DNA of 64,000 nucleotides from DATKEJ01 sp963768715 (GCA_963768715.1 CAVYJC010000011.1:62001-126000), one strand, 5' to 3'. Positions 20,228 to 29,399 are shown, counted from the first letter of the stretch. A program made the numbers and translations. Notes: generated by a model not told the origin, from the letters alone.

Positions 20228-22171
20228 CTAGTGGTGTTGAACTCGTTCTCGTATCAGATTCTCTATGCCACCGGCCACGACCAGTGACTGCGGCACGGAG
20301 CCCAACGGACGAAATCGAAGTACGTGCTCGCCGAAGGTCACCGTCCCGCGCGAGAAATCGATCTCCAGCTCGTCGCCGGGAATGATCGTCAGTTCGCCGG
20401 CATCAATCGCCTGCTTGAACTGCTTCTTGAGTAGAAGCACCAAGTCGGGACAGTCTATGCAGATGAATCCGTTGTTGTATGCGTTTCGGAGATAAGTCTG
20501 TGAGAAACTGGCGGCCAGGACGAGCGCGATGCCCTTGTACTTGAGCGCGGTTGCTGCCTGTTCGCGGCTCGACCCCGTGCCGAAATTCCAACCGCCAACG
20601 AGAACATCGCCCTCCTGCGTCCTGGCTACAAAATCAGGATCGTAGTTCGCCATGACCACCTGAGCCATCTGCTCTCTGGTCATCCCTTCTTTGTAGGTAT
20701 AGTCCTTGCCGTAGATGCCGTCGGTGTTGAGGTTGTCCTGCGGCAGGAAAACGAGGCGCCCGCGCAACTTGTCGGGGAAGCCGGTCAGGATCTCTACCGA
20801 TTCTTCCGACGCAGGGATCGAGAACTCTTTGAATCGGCGCTCGGGCCGCCGACCATCAATAGAGCGGGGACCTTTGATATATCCGGCTACGGCGGAAGCC
20901 GCGACCACTTCGGGACTGGCGAGATACGCTTGTGCATCGCGAGATCCCATTCGGCCTTTGAAATTGCGGTTCGTTGCCGAGATTCCTACCTGTCCGGGCT
21001 CCAGCAGGCCGACGCCGAGTCCGATACACGGACCGCAACCCGAGGGCAGGGGATGGGCTCCGGCCTCTATCAGGGTACGCCAGGCACCTGACTGCTCCGC
21101 CTCCTCCTGAATCTCCTTGCTCGCCGCGGCAACGTAGAACTCCACGTGGTCTGCCACTTTTTGGCCTTTGATGGCTGCGGCTGCGGCTTCCAAATCGCCG
21201 AGACGACTGTTTACGCAGGAGACCAGATAGGCCTTTTGAATGGCTATTCGGTCGTTCTCGATGTCGACGAGTGATCGCATCACCTGCACGCTATCGGGAC
21301 CGGATACGTGTGGACTCACATCGCCGAGGTCCATGACAATCTGTGCTGCGTACGCCGCATCATGATCCGGATGCGGCGGATTGGTCGACCATCTCTCAAG
21401 ATCGGCATCGCTGTACCGCTCGACGCCCATCCGATCCAAAAGCACCTTTCGTTTCCTCAGGTAGCCTATCGTGACGTCATCTACGGGGAACCAACCCGCC
21501 AAGGCGCCCCATTCCGTCGTCATGTTCGAGATGGTCATCCTTGCTTCAATGTCGAGCGTAGCTACTCCGGGTCCGACGAACTCGACAACAGCATTCAGGA
21601 CCTCGCCCTGGTTGTAGAGACCACAGAGCGTTACGATCACGTCCTTGCCGGTCACCCCATCTCGGAGCTCTCCTGTGAGCAATACCTGAACCGATCTCGG
21701 AATCTGCCACCAGAATTCTCCCGTAGCCCAGATGGCAGCCGCGTCGGTGCGTACGACGGGTGTTCCGAGGGCTCCCAGGGCGCCGTACATGTTCGAGTGT
21801 GAATCGGATCCTACAACGAGCGATCCGGGCACGACATACCCGTGAGACACCATGACTTGGTGGCTGATGCCGGTTCCCGGCGGGTAGAAGTCCACGCCTT
21901 CCGCGCGGGCGAACTCCTCGATCTCGCGATACTTGGAGAGGTTCGCTTCTGACTTATTCTGAACGTCGTGGTCGATTGCAAACACCGGCTGGCCGGGGTC
22001 GAGAATATGATCCACGCCGATGGCCTTGAATTTCTTCATCACCGCAGCGGTGTTGTCATGCGTCATGACATGGCGCGGCTTGAGTGAAACCACGTCCCCG
22101 GTTTGCAGCGGACGCGCCGGCCCCTCCGTGAGGTGGGTCTGTGCGATCTTTTCAGCGATGGTTTGTCCCAC
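20228..22171 (-). CDS. aconitase-family hydratase
   Basis: [4Fe-4S] hydro-lyase of about 648 residues with all four domains in one chain. I choose the GTG at 22171 (VGQTIAEKIAQTH) because it gives the usual family start, lies 8 bases after the stop of the upstream gene and has GAGGG in front; an ATG at 22243 would overlap that gene. Landmarks: FAIDHDVQNKSEANLSKY, GTGISHQVM, VVGSDSHSNMYGALGALG, then three cluster cysteines in YLVSCVNSRLGDL (usually SCTNGR) and PSGCGPCIGLG, and in the swivel domain GGWNFGTGSSREQAATALKYKG with SFSQTYLRNAYNNGF. It would interconvert citrate and isocitrate or hydrate a related unsaturated tricarboxylate. The altered SCVNSR motif, together with the operon partners, leaves room for a non-citrate substrate. 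Confidence 0.88.
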   Translation of the reverse strand: MGQTIAEKIAQTHLTEGPARPLQTGDVVSLKPRHVMTHDNTAAVMKKFKAIGVDHILDPGQPVFAIDHDVQNKSEANLSKYREIEEFARAEGVDFYPPGTGISHQVMVSHGYVVPGSLVVGSDSHSNMYGALGALGTPVVRTDAAAIWATGEFWWQIPRSVQVLLTGELRDGVTGKDVIVTLCGLYNQGEVLNAVVEFVGPGVATLDIEARMTISNMTTEWGALAGWFPVDDVTIGYLRKRKVLLDRMGVERYSDADLERWSTNPPHPDHDAAYAAQIVMDLGDVSPHVSGPDSVQVMRSLVDIENDRIAIQKAYLVSCVNSRLGDLEAAAAAIKGQKVADHVEFYVAAASKEIQEEAEQSGAWRTLIEAGAHPLPSGCGPCIGLGVGLLEPGQVGISATNRNFKGRMGSRDAQAYLASPEVVAASAVAGYIKGPRSIDGRRPERRFKEFSIPASEESVEILTGFPDKLRGRLVFLPQDNLNTDGIYGKDYTYKEGMTREQMAQVVMANYDPDFVARTQEGDVLVGGWNFGTGSSREQAATALKYKGIALVLAASFSQTYLRNAYNNGFICIDCPDLVLLLKKQFKQAIDAGELTIIPGDELEIDFSRGTVTFGEHVLRFRPLGSVPQSLVVAGGIENLIRERVQHH

Positions 22172-22179
22172 GAATTCCC

Positions 22180-23556
22180 TCAGGCGTCGGATTTGCAAAG
22201 TGCCATCAGATCCGAAATAGACGACATCGTTTCCAGTCCCCAAACGGCATCCTTCAATCGCCTACGCGAATCGTCGGTAAGCACCGGCGCCGCCAAGGCA
22301 TCGAATTTCTGTTCAATCTCCTGGTCGGTCAACGGATTTCGTGGATCGCCTTTCGGATAGTCGAGTTGCTTCGTCAAGGCGCGGCCATCGGTCGTCGTGA
22401 TAGTAACGATGACGCGCTGCAGCGCTGGAAAGACTTTCTCTATTTCGTCGTCCGCTACCACCTCAACCTTGTTCAGCTGCGAGCGAATGTCTTCGCTCAT
22501 AATGCGTTCCTGGGTGAACTGAGCCGGAGTGACCTGGCGATCTACGAGCGCTGCAGCAATGACGTAGGGAAGACTGTGATCGGCGCTTTCTTTCGAGCGG
22601 GGATCGTATTTGGACGGATCCGCGAGAATATCGGCTGCTCGGGCAAGCGATCGAACGTGCACCTTGCTCACTTCGTCCGGTGAAAGATCATGTTCGTTCA
22701 CGATGTCCAACACCGCGGAAATCGGTGTATGGGTGAGCGCCTCTGCCGGAAATGCCTTCATGCCGCATCGTTCGATCCGCCACGAGTCGCCAAGGCCGTC
22801 TACGAGTACATCCAGCTTCCACTCCGGTCCAAAAACGTGAACGAGCCCCTCCTTTCCGTCGATGACGTGCTCGGGACCGGTATAGCCCTCTTCCGCCAGG
22901 AGCGCCGCCAGCACGCCGCTCTGCGTTGCCATCGGATCCACCGTGTTCTTCATCATCGTAAGCTTTCCGGCGGTTACGGCACCCAGGGTTGCGTGGCGGG
23001 ATGCAGAGATGCCGATCGCATGCTGGATCTTCTCCCACGTCAGACCGAGCGCGTGTCCGGCGACGATCGGCGCGACGAATGCTGTAAGTGTGGCATGGTG
23101 CCACCCGCGCTCGCGAATGCCGGGAAAGGCGGCTTCGCAAAGACGCATCTCGAACTCGTGACCCAGGACGATGCCCGTTATCAGGTCTTTGCCATTGCGG
23201 CCTGCACGCTCACCGCACGCCATCGCAGCCGGGATGATGTCTGAAGGGTGTGAGGGGTCCTGCTGCCAATAGATGTCGTTATAGTCCATTACGCGAACCA
23301 TCAAGGCGTTCGCCAAGGAGGCCGTCACCGCGTCGGTTCGCCGACCCGTACCGATGACGGTGGCCGTTCCGTTTCCTCCCACTTCGTCCAATACTCTCAG
23401 GGCAATGCGGACGTCTTCTTGCAGAAATCCGCCGAGCGCACACCCGATTGAATCGAGCAGGTAACGGCGCGCCTCATGGATGGCGCCGTCGGTGAGGTCT
23501 TCGAACTTCAAGTCCGCGGCCCATCTGGCCATTGTTGCGGTGATGGTCTCTTGCAT
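22180..23556 (-). CDS. MmgE/PrpD family protein
   Basis: Cytoplasmic protein of 458 residues in the MmgE/PrpD fold, whose known members include 2-methylcitrate dehydratase, cis-aconitate decarboxylase and iminodisuccinate epimerase. Typical segments: EARRYLLDSIGCALGGF, RTDAVTASLANALMVRVMDYNDIY, PSDIIPAAMACGERAG, GWHHATLTAFVAPIVAGHALGLT, IQHAIGISASRH, KAFPAEALTHTPISAV and SADHSLPYVIAAALVD. It lies in the seven-gene operon, 44 bases after the HD-like gene and directly before the aconitase, so it most likely acts on an unsaturated or hydroxylated tricarboxylate handed to aconitase. Which of the family's reactions it performs cannot be decided from the sequence alone. Confidence 0.88.
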   Translation of the reverse strand: MQETITATMARWAADLKFEDLTDGAIHEARRYLLDSIGCALGGFLQEDVRIALRVLDEVGGNGTATVIGTGRRTDAVTASLANALMVRVMDYNDIYWQQDPSHPSDIIPAAMACGERAGRNGKDLITGIVLGHEFEMRLCEAAFPGIRERGWHHATLTAFVAPIVAGHALGLTWEKIQHAIGISASRHATLGAVTAGKLTMMKNTVDPMATQSGVLAALLAEEGYTGPEHVIDGKEGLVHVFGPEWKLDVLVDGLGDSWRIERCGMKAFPAEALTHTPISAVLDIVNEHDLSPDEVSKVHVRSLARAADILADPSKYDPRSKESADHSLPYVIAAALVDRQVTPAQFTQERIMSEDIRSQLNKVEVVADDEIEKVFPALQRVIVTITTTDGRALTKQLDYPKGDPRNPLTDQEIEQKFDALAAPVLTDDSRRRLKDAVWGLETMSSISDLMALCKSDA

Positions 23557-23600
23557 CCTTTTGATCTTCTTGCTTTGGCGGATTCGACAGGTCTTTGTTT

Positions 23601-24140
23601 CTACGCGAGATTCTTGAAGGGCAGGTAGCTCATAAAATCGGCATGATGAACGATCGTCGCTTCGGTGGATCGCTTGACGAGGTCTCCTTCTGCGGCATGA
23701 GCGGCGATGATGTGGCAGACTTCATCGGGGACGCCGCACTCCATCGCGACGGCAACCCCCGTAAACGGGTGCCGAAGGGCCTTACCGCGTGCACTCTGCT
23801 GCGGCTTTCCGTCGACGATTTCATACTCGAGAACTTTCCCGACATCGGCCAGGATGGCGCCGGCGATGACCGTATCCGTGTCGATCTGCAGTCCCTTCCC
23901 CAGGAACTCTTGCATCGCCTCGGCCGATTTGCGGGCTATGTGGACGACGCAGCGTTTGTGCTCCATGAACGTGGCGGGGCAGTTTGGAACGAGCAGGGTA
24001 AACGGGATGTGGTTCAGATCATCGGGGTCAAGTGGACTCCGCTCCAGTGCTTTGACCCACGTCTGCGTCGTGTTTTCGCGCAGCTTATCGTTCTGAATCC
24101 ATTGTAGCTCAGGCCACAACCGTTCGACTGCTTCGCGCAT
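23601..24140 (-). CDS. HD-domain-like protein lacking the HD histidine
   Basis: Small all-helical protein of about 179 residues. I choose the ATG at 24140 because GGAGG lies 7 to 8 bases upstream; an ATG at 24200 is less likely. It has the order of an HD phosphohydrolase: an early His (CVVHIARKSAEAM), the second helix AGAILADVGKVLEYE, then RHPFTGVAVAMECG, VCHIIAAHAAEGD and a final HHADF. In ordinary family members the second motif is LHDVGK; here the codon is GCC (Ala), so the His of the HD pair is absent while the Asp is kept. It may be an altered metal site, a different reaction or a non-catalytic subunit. It is in the operon between the tautomerase and the MmgE/PrpD gene. Confidence 0.75.
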   Translation of the reverse strand: MREAVERLWPELQWIQNDKLRENTTQTWVKALERSPLDPDDLNHIPFTLLVPNCPATFMEHKRCVVHIARKSAEAMQEFLGKGLQIDTDTVIAGAILADVGKVLEYEIVDGKPQQSARGKALRHPFTGVAVAMECGVPDEVCHIIAAHAAEGDLVKRSTEATIVHHADFMSYLPFKNLA

Positions 24141-24252
24141 TGATACATCCTCCAAGGTGGAATTTCGTGGCAGGTTACTTCGTCTTGGGACGCTTATCAA
24201 GATTGGACTTCGAGAAACATATGGTATTCGCTTGAAATCGGGTGGAAGCGGG

Positions 24253-24621
24253 TTAGCTTTTCCTTGGATGCTTGAAATAGCTGCGACGGTCGATGTCCCG
24301 AATCTCGACCGTAATCTGGAGTGCCAGTGCGGAGTCCGACTCGGAGAACCAGGTCCGAAGCACCTCCAGTGACTGGGCCCCCACCGCTTGCTTCACCTCG
24401 GTTGATCTGCCTTCGAGAAAACGGATGTCGAGATGGACGAAGGCCTCCCGCTCGCCGCCTTCCGCAACGAAGTAATCATCGGCAGGCCGGGCCCGGCTTT
24501 TGCAGTTATTGACGTCAATGCCGGCGGTTTCAGAAAGGAGGGTATGGAGTCGAGAAAAGAGCGGTCCGAGCTTCGTCGTTTCCCGGACATTTGTCGAGTA
24601 TTCGAGGATCAGGTGCGGCAT
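24253..24621 (-). CDS. CHMI-type tautomerase
   Basis: Protein of 122 residues matching 5-carboxymethyl-2-hydroxymuconate isomerase in length and wording. The start at 24621 exposes Pro-1 after Met removal (MPHLILEYSTNV), the catalytic base of the tautomerase superfamily; an upstream ATG at 24732 would bury it. Later features AFVHLDIRFLEGRS, then ALALQITVEIRDIDRRSYFK, correspond to the family's core strands and C-terminal end. CHMI normally acts in homoprotocatechuate breakdown, but no ring-cleavage genes are present. In this operon it may shift a double bond or keto-enol form of a polycarboxylate. It is the first gene of the operon, so the promoter should lie just upstream of 24621. Confidence 0.82.
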   Translation of the reverse strand: MPHLILEYSTNVRETTKLGPLFSRLHTLLSETAGIDVNNCKSRARPADDYFVAEGGEREAFVHLDIRFLEGRSTEVKQAVGAQSLEVLRTWFSESDSALALQITVEIRDIDRRSYFKHPRKS

Positions 24622-24831
24622 CGATTCATCGTAGGGTAAGAGGTCGACAAAACGTTTCGGAGTTTCGGGTAGCTGAGAAAACGGCTCCAGAGGCGTCGGC
24701 TCATGGTTCGCATCGCCTTTTTCGACGGACATCCATCCCTCAGCATACCCTCAAGGTAGCGGTGCCAGGGGATTCGGGCAGCAACGGTTCGTGGGAGCTG
24801 TCTCGCAAAGAGCCACAAAGAACACGAAGAC

Positions 24832-24866
24832 AATTCAGAATTCAGAAAGCAGAATTCAGAATTGCC
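24832..24866. repeat. heptamer array AATTCAG
   Basis: Units AATTCAG, AATTCAG, AAAGCAG, AATTCAG and AATTGCC in strict 7-base phase. The same heptamer forms the array at 55480-55514, 30 kb away. Confidence 0.75.
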
Positions 24867-24879
24867 GAGCCCTTCTATA

Positions 24880-24921
24880 GGGCAGGCCGGAGCCCAGATT
24901 TATTCGGGAGGCGGCCTGCCC
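24880..24921. repeat. long hairpin GGGCAGGCCG...CGGCCTGCCC
   Basis: Perfect 10-base arms with a 22-base loop. The arm sequence GGGCAGGCC recurs as a short hairpin at 26893-26913. Confidence 0.6.
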
Positions 24922-25057
24922 GAAAGGTCGATACCTGGTTGGCGGGAGACAGCATACAACATCCGTCCGGCGGACACGCCGACGCTGGTGCTCTGACGTG
25001 TCCTACGCTTACACGCGGTCACCAGTCGGAAGTCCTCAGTCAAATTTTGCCGTCCGT

Positions 25058-26614
25058 TCAAACCGGGTGCTGCAGGGCGATTTTCTGATTGCCGGCTCGG
25101 ATATTCAACCGGCGTGTCTCATCGAGGACGGCAACGTTCAGTACATACGGGCCGTCGGATTCCACGTCCAGGTTGAAGCTTCCGGGACCGTCCGGGGTTG
25201 CGACAAGCGAGGTGACATGTCCGCCGAAGCGGTACCGTTCGCAGCCGTGTTCGAACCCCGGCTTCAGGATCCATGTCAGGGTGTTGGCAGGTGCGTCGGC
25301 TTTGAGTCCGATCGCGTATTCCAGCAGGTAACGAATGGGACCCATCCCGCTCCATCCAACGAAATCCGGACGCGCCGGTCTTCCCGGTACCGGATTGTCG
25401 GCTGCGTAATTCTCCCAGATCGTTCCTGTGTCCAGGAAGACCGTGGCGATGGTTTCCAGATGCTTGATCGCGAGGGTAGAGGCCAGGTCGCGGTATCCAT
25501 AGCGTTCAAGGCCTCGGATCACCATGGTCGTCGTTGGCGCCCATACGGCTCCGCGCCAGTAGCCGCCGCTCGGATCATAGTCTTCCTCGTCGGCCGCGAG
25601 TGACGGAATGCCGCAGGTCCGTCCAAACGTGTCAGGATTCAACAGTTCCTCTACCAACCTTGCAGCTTGGGCCTTGGAAGCCACGCCTGCTACAAGCGGC
25701 CAGAATCCGGCAATCGTCTTGATGGGCGTACGCTTTCCGTCCGCGGTCAGGTCGAAGTAGAATCCCTCAGCCTCATCCCACATCAGCTCGTTGATCCGGT
25801 CGGAAATGATCTCGGCCTTCTCTTCGAACGTGGCGACCATGTCGTCGCGTCCCGTCTCGCGGGCGATCTCGGCCAGATTTCGTGCAAACAGCGCCATTTC
25901 CGCCGAGATGTCGACGCCGGTTCCCCCGCCTGAGAGAAACGGATTGCGTGGAGAATTGTCCATGCTTGCCCAATCCGTCATGTAGAGGCCGTTTCCCTGC
26001 CGCAGGTACGTGTCGAGTGCTCCGAAGTAGCGTGTTAGCGGCTCGAGCACGCGGTCCAGCCGTTCCCGGTCTCCCGTTTGTCGAAACGACTCCATTTCGG
26101 CCCAGGCCAGGATGGGATGATTCAATCCGTCGAGCGTCAGGCTCGGATTGACGGAAGGCGCCTCGCGGTCACGATACTCGATGGGTATCGGATGCTCCGG
26201 GCGGTCATCCCATGTACCGGACCATCCGATCCGGGAGAAGAGGGGTTGATTCTCCGTGTTCGTCCATTCGGGAAGGTCGCGTCCTGTGGCACGCACGATC
26301 TCGCGGCAGATCTCTCCGGATGCATGCTGCTTGGCGTAGAAGTTGTCGAGCGATTCAACGCCTGGAACGAGCGGGGCTGCGAGATTGCAGAACATCGTGA
26401 TGAAAGCCGTATCCCACAGGAAGATGTTCTCGTTGAAGGCCGCGTCGACGAACGGAGAAGGGAAACCGGCTTCAGGAGAAGGGGAGTGGAGGTTTGCCGC
26501 TGCCAGTTCCCACGCCTTCCAGTACATGTCGATCCATACCGGCTCGGCAGCGTAGATCGGACTTGGAAGGGCGTTGCGAAGCGATGGCCAATCCGAAAGC
26601 TGGTTACTCGTCAT
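25058..26614 (-). CDS. MGH1/GH63-like (alpha/alpha)6 glycosidase
   Basis: Predicted cytoplasmic glycoside hydrolase of 518 residues. The sequence has the alternating helix pattern and motifs of the mannosylglycerate-hydrolase/GH63/trehalase-like toroids: NENIFLWDTAFITMF, LTLDGLNHPILAWAEME, LYMTDWASMDNSPRNP with an acidic pair as in the catalytic region, DISAEMALFARNLAEIA, GYWRGAVWAPTTTMVIRGL and TIWENYAADN (candidate catalytic acid and base). A small beta-rich C-terminal domain ends the protein. No signal peptide is visible. Likely substrates are alpha-linked glucosides or mannosides, such as compatible solutes or trimmed oligosaccharides. The frame is intact. It is transcribed in the same direction as the operon at 16-24.6 kb but separated by 435 bases of repeats, so it is probably independent. 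Confidence 0.8.
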   Translation of the reverse strand: MTSNQLSDWPSLRNALPSPIYAAEPVWIDMYWKAWELAAANLHSPSPEAGFPSPFVDAAFNENIFLWDTAFITMFCNLAAPLVPGVESLDNFYAKQHASGEICREIVRATGRDLPEWTNTENQPLFSRIGWSGTWDDRPEHPIPIEYRDREAPSVNPSLTLDGLNHPILAWAEMESFRQTGDRERLDRVLEPLTRYFGALDTYLRQGNGLYMTDWASMDNSPRNPFLSGGGTGVDISAEMALFARNLAEIARETGRDDMVATFEEKAEIISDRINELMWDEAEGFYFDLTADGKRTPIKTIAGFWPLVAGVASKAQAARLVEELLNPDTFGRTCGIPSLAADEEDYDPSGGYWRGAVWAPTTTMVIRGLERYGYRDLASTLAIKHLETIATVFLDTGTIWENYAADNPVPGRPARPDFVGWSGMGPIRYLLEYAIGLKADAPANTLTWILKPGFEHGCERYRFGGHVTSLVATPDGPGSFNLDVESDGPYVLNVAVLDETRRLNIRAGNQKIALQHPV

Positions 26615-26981
26615 CTCTGTACGGCATGTGACTGAAGTCGTGAATGCGAGGATGATACGAGATCAAGACTTCGCACTTGGGACGACTCGCGACGCTTGTC
26701 GTGAGCGGCCACGCGATAAGGGCGACGCGGTTGAATCCGGTGAGGGTGCTGCATCAGGAGTAGGGGTGGCCATGCGCCGGGATCCGATGCACACCGGTCC
26801 GTAGGGGCCAAAGGCCGAATTTGTTCGGGCGACGGCCTGTCCGATAAGACGTCACCCGACATTCGTGTATCATCGTGATTGTTGCGTCTACACGGGCAGG
26901 CCGCTGGCCTGCCCCTACGGGATGGCACACATCCACATCCGTATCCGGCATTGACATTCGGCCATGCCTCGCGGCATGGCC
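26615..26981. other. hairpin-rich intergenic region
   Basis: No gene. It contains two short perfect hairpins, GGGCAGGCC-GCT-GGCCTGCCC type (26893-26913) and GGCCATGCC-TCGC-GGCATGGCC type (26960-26982), both followed by CCTAC. They share the follow-on sequence but not the arm sequence. The second touches the stop codon of the permease gene. Confidence 0.55.
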
Positions 26982-29399
26982 CTACTCGTACCTCAACGCA
27001 TCGACTGGATCCGAAAACGCCGCCTTCACCGACTGGTAGCTGATGCTCAGGATGGTCACTGCCGCCAGCAGGATCGCCGTCAGGATGAAGACGCCCGGAC
27101 CGATCGTGATGCGGTAGGCAAAGTTCTCCAGCCACTGTCCCATGGACGCGTACACGAGCGGCGCTGCGACGATGAATCCGATGGCGACCGGTTTCAGAAA
27201 TCCGGTTGACAACAGTCCGAAGATGCTCTGAGCGGACGCGCCCAGGACTTTCCGGATCCCGATTTCCTTCGTGCGGGCCTTTGCCGTGAAGGCTGCCAGT
27301 CCCAGCAATCCAAGACAGGCGATCAGGACGGCGAGGATCGAGAAATATCCCGCGAGATCGCCGAGTTGCTCGTCGGCCCGGTATTCCTGATCGAAGGCCT
27401 GGTCGAGGAAGGTGTAGTTGAAGGGATATCCCGCAGCGCTGAACGCCTCCCATTCTGTTTTCACGAAGTCGATGGTCTCCGGGATGTCGTCGGGGCGGAC
27501 GCGCACGGCTACAAACCGCGAGTACACCGATGGAGGCAGCAGATGCACCAGGATGGGCTCGATTTCGTGATGGAAGGAGGCGAAGTGGAAATCCTCCAAA
27601 ACGCCGATTACCCGACCGGTCTTCTCGGTGAAACCCTCATTCGGATTGTCGTACGAAAGCGTCAATTCCTTGCCGACGGCGGCGTCATCCCAACCCAGGT
27701 TCCGGGCGGCAGTCTCGTTCATCAGGAAAGCATTGGCGGAATCCGTTCCGTACTCGGTCGAGAAGTCGCGCCCGTCAGCAAGGGTCAGTCCGAACGTATC
27801 GACGAAATCCGTATCGACGCCCAGAACGCGCATGCGCACGGGCTCGTCGCTGCTGTGGCCCTCCGGGACGATGGGGTAATTGAACGAAAAGCCTCGACCC
27901 GGCGGGATGCTGCTCGATGCCGTGACGTCGATGACGTTGGGATGATCGAGCAAGCGCGTCTTCAGGAGGTCGTAGCGCGCGCGATCGGGCGAGTCGTGGA
28001 GCTCCATGACCAGCGTGTGCTCCTCGTCGAAACCGGTTTTGCCCTGGCGGACGTAGTCCAGCTGCGCGAAGATCACCGCCGTGCTCGAAATCATGGCTGC
28101 CGAGACCATGAACTGGAAAACGACGAGTCCGCTTCTGACCTTCCCCGGCTTCAAACTCGGTGTGTCGGATACGCCCTTCAGCGCGCGCACCGGTCGGAAA
28201 CCGGACAACAGGAAGGCCGGGTAGAATCCGGCTGAGAGTCCGACCACGACAATACCGGTCAAGACAATCACGATCGTGCGCAGATCGAGAAAACTTACGT
28301 GCACCGACTTGCCGGACACGGCACTGAAGGTCGGGATGAGGATTTCCACGAAGGCCAGCGCCAGGACCATAGCGACGACAACCTGCGCGCCGGCCTCCAG
28401 CAGGAACTGCCGGATCAGCGAAGTTCGTTGCGCACCGAGCGCCTTGCGTACGCCGACTTCGCGCGACCGATCGCCGGCCAATGCGGTCGTCAGGTTGACG
28501 AAGTTGATGCAGGCGGTCGCGAGGATGAGCAGCGCGATGGCCGAGAAGAGATAGACGTACGCGATGTCTCCGTTGGCGGACAGTTCTTCGTTTCGCTGCG
28601 AGTGCAGATGGATATCGCGGACGCGCTGGAGACCCAGACTCCGTTGCGCGGCCTGCTCTTCACCTCCGTGTTCGAGGATGAATGCGGGTAATTGTGCGGC
28701 CAGATCCGAGGCACGGGTTTCGGGCGCGAGTTTCAGGTACGTGTAGATGGGTGGCCAGTGCCACTTCTGCTGTGTCCACGGCATGAACAACTCGAGGCTC
28801 GCGTAGGAGGCGAGGAGGTCGAAGCGGAAGTGTGAAGCCTCGGACGGATCGGCGATGACGCCGGTCACCTGGAAATCCTGTTCGCCGTCGTAGGTGAGGG
28901 TGCGTCCGATCGGATCGCTCTCGCCGAAATAGCGTTCGGCGGCGGACTCCGTCAGCACCATGGCGAACGGCGCCGAGAGCGCGGTTGAAGGCGATCCCTG
29001 GACGAACTCTTGAGGGAAGACCTCGAAGAAGGCCGAATCCGCGAACATCAGGTCCGATTCCTGGAATCGTCGATCGGGGGAGCTTTCGATCAGGGCGGTC
29101 TGCGGATAGAGCCGCACGGACTCGCTAATGGTCGGATACTTGGCGGCGAGTGCGGGTCCGATTTCAAACGACGTGCTCGCGAGCTGGCGGACGTTCAGTG
29201 AGCCGTCCGAGTTCGCGCTGCTCCGATCTTCGACGACGCGGTAGACGCGATCGGCTTCGGCGAAGTCGTCGTAGCCGAGTTCGTGGATGACGTAGAGGCC
29301 GATCAGAAAGCAGGCGGCGATGCCGATGGCGAGTCCGATCACGTTGATGGCGGTGAACCCCTTGTTTCGGCGCAGGCTGCGGAGAGCGGTTTTGAGCAT
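26982..29399 (-). CDS. FtsX/MacB-type ABC transporter permease
   Basis: Large inner-membrane permease of 805 residues, the Bacteroidota double-FtsX kind. The first membrane helix lies in NKGFTAINVIGLAIGIAAC, followed by a periplasmic MacB-like domain (about 50-270), three helices around residues 280-420 (YLFSAIALLILATACINFVN, REVGVRKALGAQRTSLIRQF), a fourth helix with a second periplasmic domain, and a C-terminal FtsX core with YFSILAVLIACLGLLGLAAF and TKEIGIRKVLGAS. Both KALGA/KVLGA coupling helices, which contact an ATPase, are kept. No ATPase or membrane-fusion gene lies next to it, so it must pair with one elsewhere. Such proteins export peptides or lipoproteins, or sense envelope stress; which applies here is unknown. 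The frame is intact over 2.4 kb. Confidence 0.9.
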   Translation of the reverse strand: MLKTALRSLRRNKGFTAINVIGLAIGIAACFLIGLYVIHELGYDDFAEADRVYRVVEDRSSANSDGSLNVRQLASTSFEIGPALAAKYPTISESVRLYPQTALIESSPDRRFQESDLMFADSAFFEVFPQEFVQGSPSTALSAPFAMVLTESAAERYFGESDPIGRTLTYDGEQDFQVTGVIADPSEASHFRFDLLASYASLELFMPWTQQKWHWPPIYTYLKLAPETRASDLAAQLPAFILEHGGEEQAAQRSLGLQRVRDIHLHSQRNEELSANGDIAYVYLFSAIALLILATACINFVNLTTALAGDRSREVGVRKALGAQRTSLIRQFLLEAGAQVVVAMVLALAFVEILIPTFSAVSGKSVHVSFLDLRTIVIVLTGIVVVGLSAGFYPAFLLSGFRPVRALKGVSDTPSLKPGKVRSGLVVFQFMVSAAMISSTAVIFAQLDYVRQGKTGFDEEHTLVMELHDSPDRARYDLLKTRLLDHPNVIDVTASSSIPPGRGFSFNYPIVPEGHSSDEPVRMRVLGVDTDFVDTFGLTLADGRDFSTEYGTDSANAFLMNETAARNLGWDDAAVGKELTLSYDNPNEGFTEKTGRVIGVLEDFHFASFHHEIEPILVHLLPPSVYSRFVAVRVRPDDIPETIDFVKTEWEAFSAAGYPFNYTFLDQAFDQEYRADEQLGDLAGYFSILAVLIACLGLLGLAAFTAKARTKEIGIRKVLGASAQSIFGLLSTGFLKPVAIGFIVAAPLVYASMGQWLENFAYRITIGPGVFILTAILLAAVTILSISYQSVKAAFSDPVDALRYE

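Larger units (their letters stand above)
24622..25057. other. repeat-bearing intergenic region
   Basis: No gene. It holds the presumed promoter of the tricarboxylate operon at its left end, then a CGCAAAGAG-type tract, a heptamer array (24832-24866) and a long hairpin (24880-24921). A second copy of the CGCAAAGA wording occurs near 3818. Confidence 0.5.

Noticed and set aside
26893..26982. Rho-independent terminators
   Set aside because: The hairpins lack a following T-run and belong to dispersed palindrome families found also between divergent genes and inside genes.
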